Shown here one piece after another: positions 6,385 through 6,740 of a stretch of DNA of 6,740 bases (positions are counted from its first letter, which is position 1; each line of letters opens with the position of its first letter). A model generated the notes under the pieces. That model was not told the origin of the DNA and searched no databases. It saw only the letters and a program-made list of their open reading frames with translations. Made by a program: the position numbers and the translations under genes. The stretch is taken from positions 1 to 6,740 of the forward strand of contig JAEZBX010000256.1 in the NCBI GenBank assembly GCA_023412765.1. The letters are read 5' to 3'. Source of the stretch: Bacteroidota bacterium. GTDB taxonomy: Bacteria; Bacteroidota; Bacteroidia; Cytophagales; Cyclobacteriaceae.

Positions 6385-6418
6385 GCTCGTTCAAAGTAAC
6401 TGCTACCTTTGATCGAGC
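6385..6418. repeat. 34-bp imperfect palindrome
   Basis: GCTCG (6385-6389) pairs with CGAGC (6414-6418), and after one T-T mismatch TCAAAG (6391-6396) pairs with CTTTGA (6407-6412), giving 11 pairs around a 10-base centre. TACCTTTG at 6404-6411 within it matches the -7 consensus TAnnTTTG, so it might also be a promoter carrying its own operator. No gene follows inside the window. Confidence 0.45.
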
Positions 6419-6474
6419 GCACACCCACCTCTCACACCCACAATTAACTAATAACTTATAATCCTACTTTGTCA
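6401..6474 (+). repeat. Diverged direct repeat, copy A
   Basis: It shares, in the same order as copy B at 6541-6598, the blocks TGCTAC, TTTG-TCGAGCGCA, CCAC, TCACA, TAACTA-TA and CTACTTTGTCA. Copy A is longer by about 16 bases of insertions. Its left end overlaps the 34-bp palindrome, of which copy B keeps only the right half. Confidence 0.5.
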
Positions 6475-6486
6475 AGTTGGACAAAA

Positions 6487-6535
6487 GGTATAGGGAATAA
6501 GGAATAAGGTGAGGTATAGGGTATAGGGTATAAGG
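6487..6535. repeat. GGTATAG heptamer tandem repeat
   Basis: From 6513 there are two exact GGTATAG units and a third with one change, preceded by degenerate units (GGTATAGG, GAATAAGG, AATAAGGTGA) from 6487. It is a low-copy, period-7 array lying between the two direct repeats. Replication slippage is the simplest origin. Confidence 0.75.
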
Positions 6536-6540
6536 CGTAT

Positions 6541-6598
6541 TGCTACGATATTTGGTCGAGCGCAAAGCCACTTCACAATAACTAGTACTACTTTGTCA
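6541..6598 (+). repeat. Diverged direct repeat, copy B
   Basis: Partner of copy A at 6401-6474, shorter, with the same ordered blocks; the best-conserved 17-base core (6554-6570 against 6412-6428) agrees at about 14 positions. The heptamer array lies between the two copies, suggesting a duplication with later decay. Confidence 0.5.
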
Positions 6599-6657
6599 GG
6601 ATAAGAGAACTGCATGGCTTGAGGAGTAGCAGGACCATTCTTCCAGCTTTTGGATTG

Positions 6658-6740
6658 CAACCTAATTTTAGCTTTGGCCTGGTGGGGGATGTGCGCTGCG
6701 CCTGCCGAAGCTCGGCGGAGGCAGGGCTAAAATTCAGTTG
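6658..6740. repeat. GC-rich hairpin with AT-rich terminal inverted repeats (REP/MITE-like), may continue past the edge
   Basis: The arm CAACCTAATTTTAGC (6658-6672) and the reverse complement of 6726-6740 agree at 13 of 15 positions, including the perfect 9-mer AATTTTAGC/GCTAAAATT. Between them lies much more GC-rich sequence with a hairpin: GCCT-GCCGA (6700-6708), loop AGC, TCGGC (6712-6716), two unpaired G, AGGC (6719-6722). No reading frame lies inside. The outer arm touches the window end, so its true length is unknown. Confidence 0.55.

Larger units (their letters stand above)
6141..6740. other. Gene-free, repeat- and palindrome-rich terminal region
   Basis: No reading frame here looks like protein. 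The only sizeable one, on the minus strand at 6472-6660, translates the heptamer repeat into PYT-type low-complexity sequence. The region is a patchwork of heptamer repeats, inverted repeats and diverged direct repeats, listed separately. It reads like a fast-changing intergenic spacer. Confidence 0.7.

Noticed and set aside
6472..6660. Minus-strand open frame of 62 codons
   Set aside because: It translates the heptamer array into repeated PYT-type residues and lacks any protein feature.
6141..6740. CRISPR array
   Set aside because: Repeats are either 7 bases long or a single diverged pair; there are no regular spacers and no cas genes.

Overview
The window looks like a chromosomal segment from a member of the Bacteroidota, probably of the Cytophagales/Chitinophagales kind. 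The evidence is a four-helix LytS/YehU-type histidine kinase next to a LytTR response regulator, an AraC protein with a DUF6597-like front domain, secreted proteins whose signal peptides end near 'AQ', almost no Shine-Dalgarno sequences, and a match to the Bacteroidota -7 promoter element TAnnTTTG. All recognisable genes lie on the + strand. No phage, plasmid, CRISPR, tRNA or rRNA was found.

Layout. At 1-669 is the 3' part of a SnoaL/DUF4440-like (NTF2 fold) protein that enters from the left edge. At 688-906 is an open frame without a good start, probably a gene remnant encoding a membrane segment. At 928-3531 is a compact cluster: a secreted serine esterase of the COG4099 type, a membrane histidine kinase starting one base after the esterase stop, and its LytTR response regulator 11 bases further on. 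At 3569-4501 is a secreted polysaccharide deacetylase (CE4/NodB fold). At 4502-4738 is a gene-free gap that appears to encode a structured small RNA or leader. At 4739-5563 is an AraC-family regulator, followed at 5661-6140 by a small four-helix membrane protein.

The last 600 bases (6141-6740) hold no convincing gene but are dense in structure. They contain two patches of a GGTATAG-type heptamer repeat, a nested inverted repeat around TCCCCAGGGGA, a 34-bp imperfect palindrome, a pair of diverged direct repeats flanking the heptamer array, and at the right edge a GC-rich hairpin enclosed by AT-rich inverted repeats, resembling a REP/MITE-type element.

How the parts may work together: the kinase and regulator very likely form one signalling pair, and the esterase is probably co-transcribed with them. 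The deacetylase and esterase both act outside the cytoplasm, so the pair may respond to envelope or polymer conditions; that is inference. The AraC protein may control the adjacent membrane protein, whose start codon directly abuts a perfect 8-bp inverted repeat. The most promising undescribed item is the element at 4542-4682. There a -7 box, a closing helix, two directly stacked hairpins and a T-run are spaced as expected for an independent transcript of about 130 nt.
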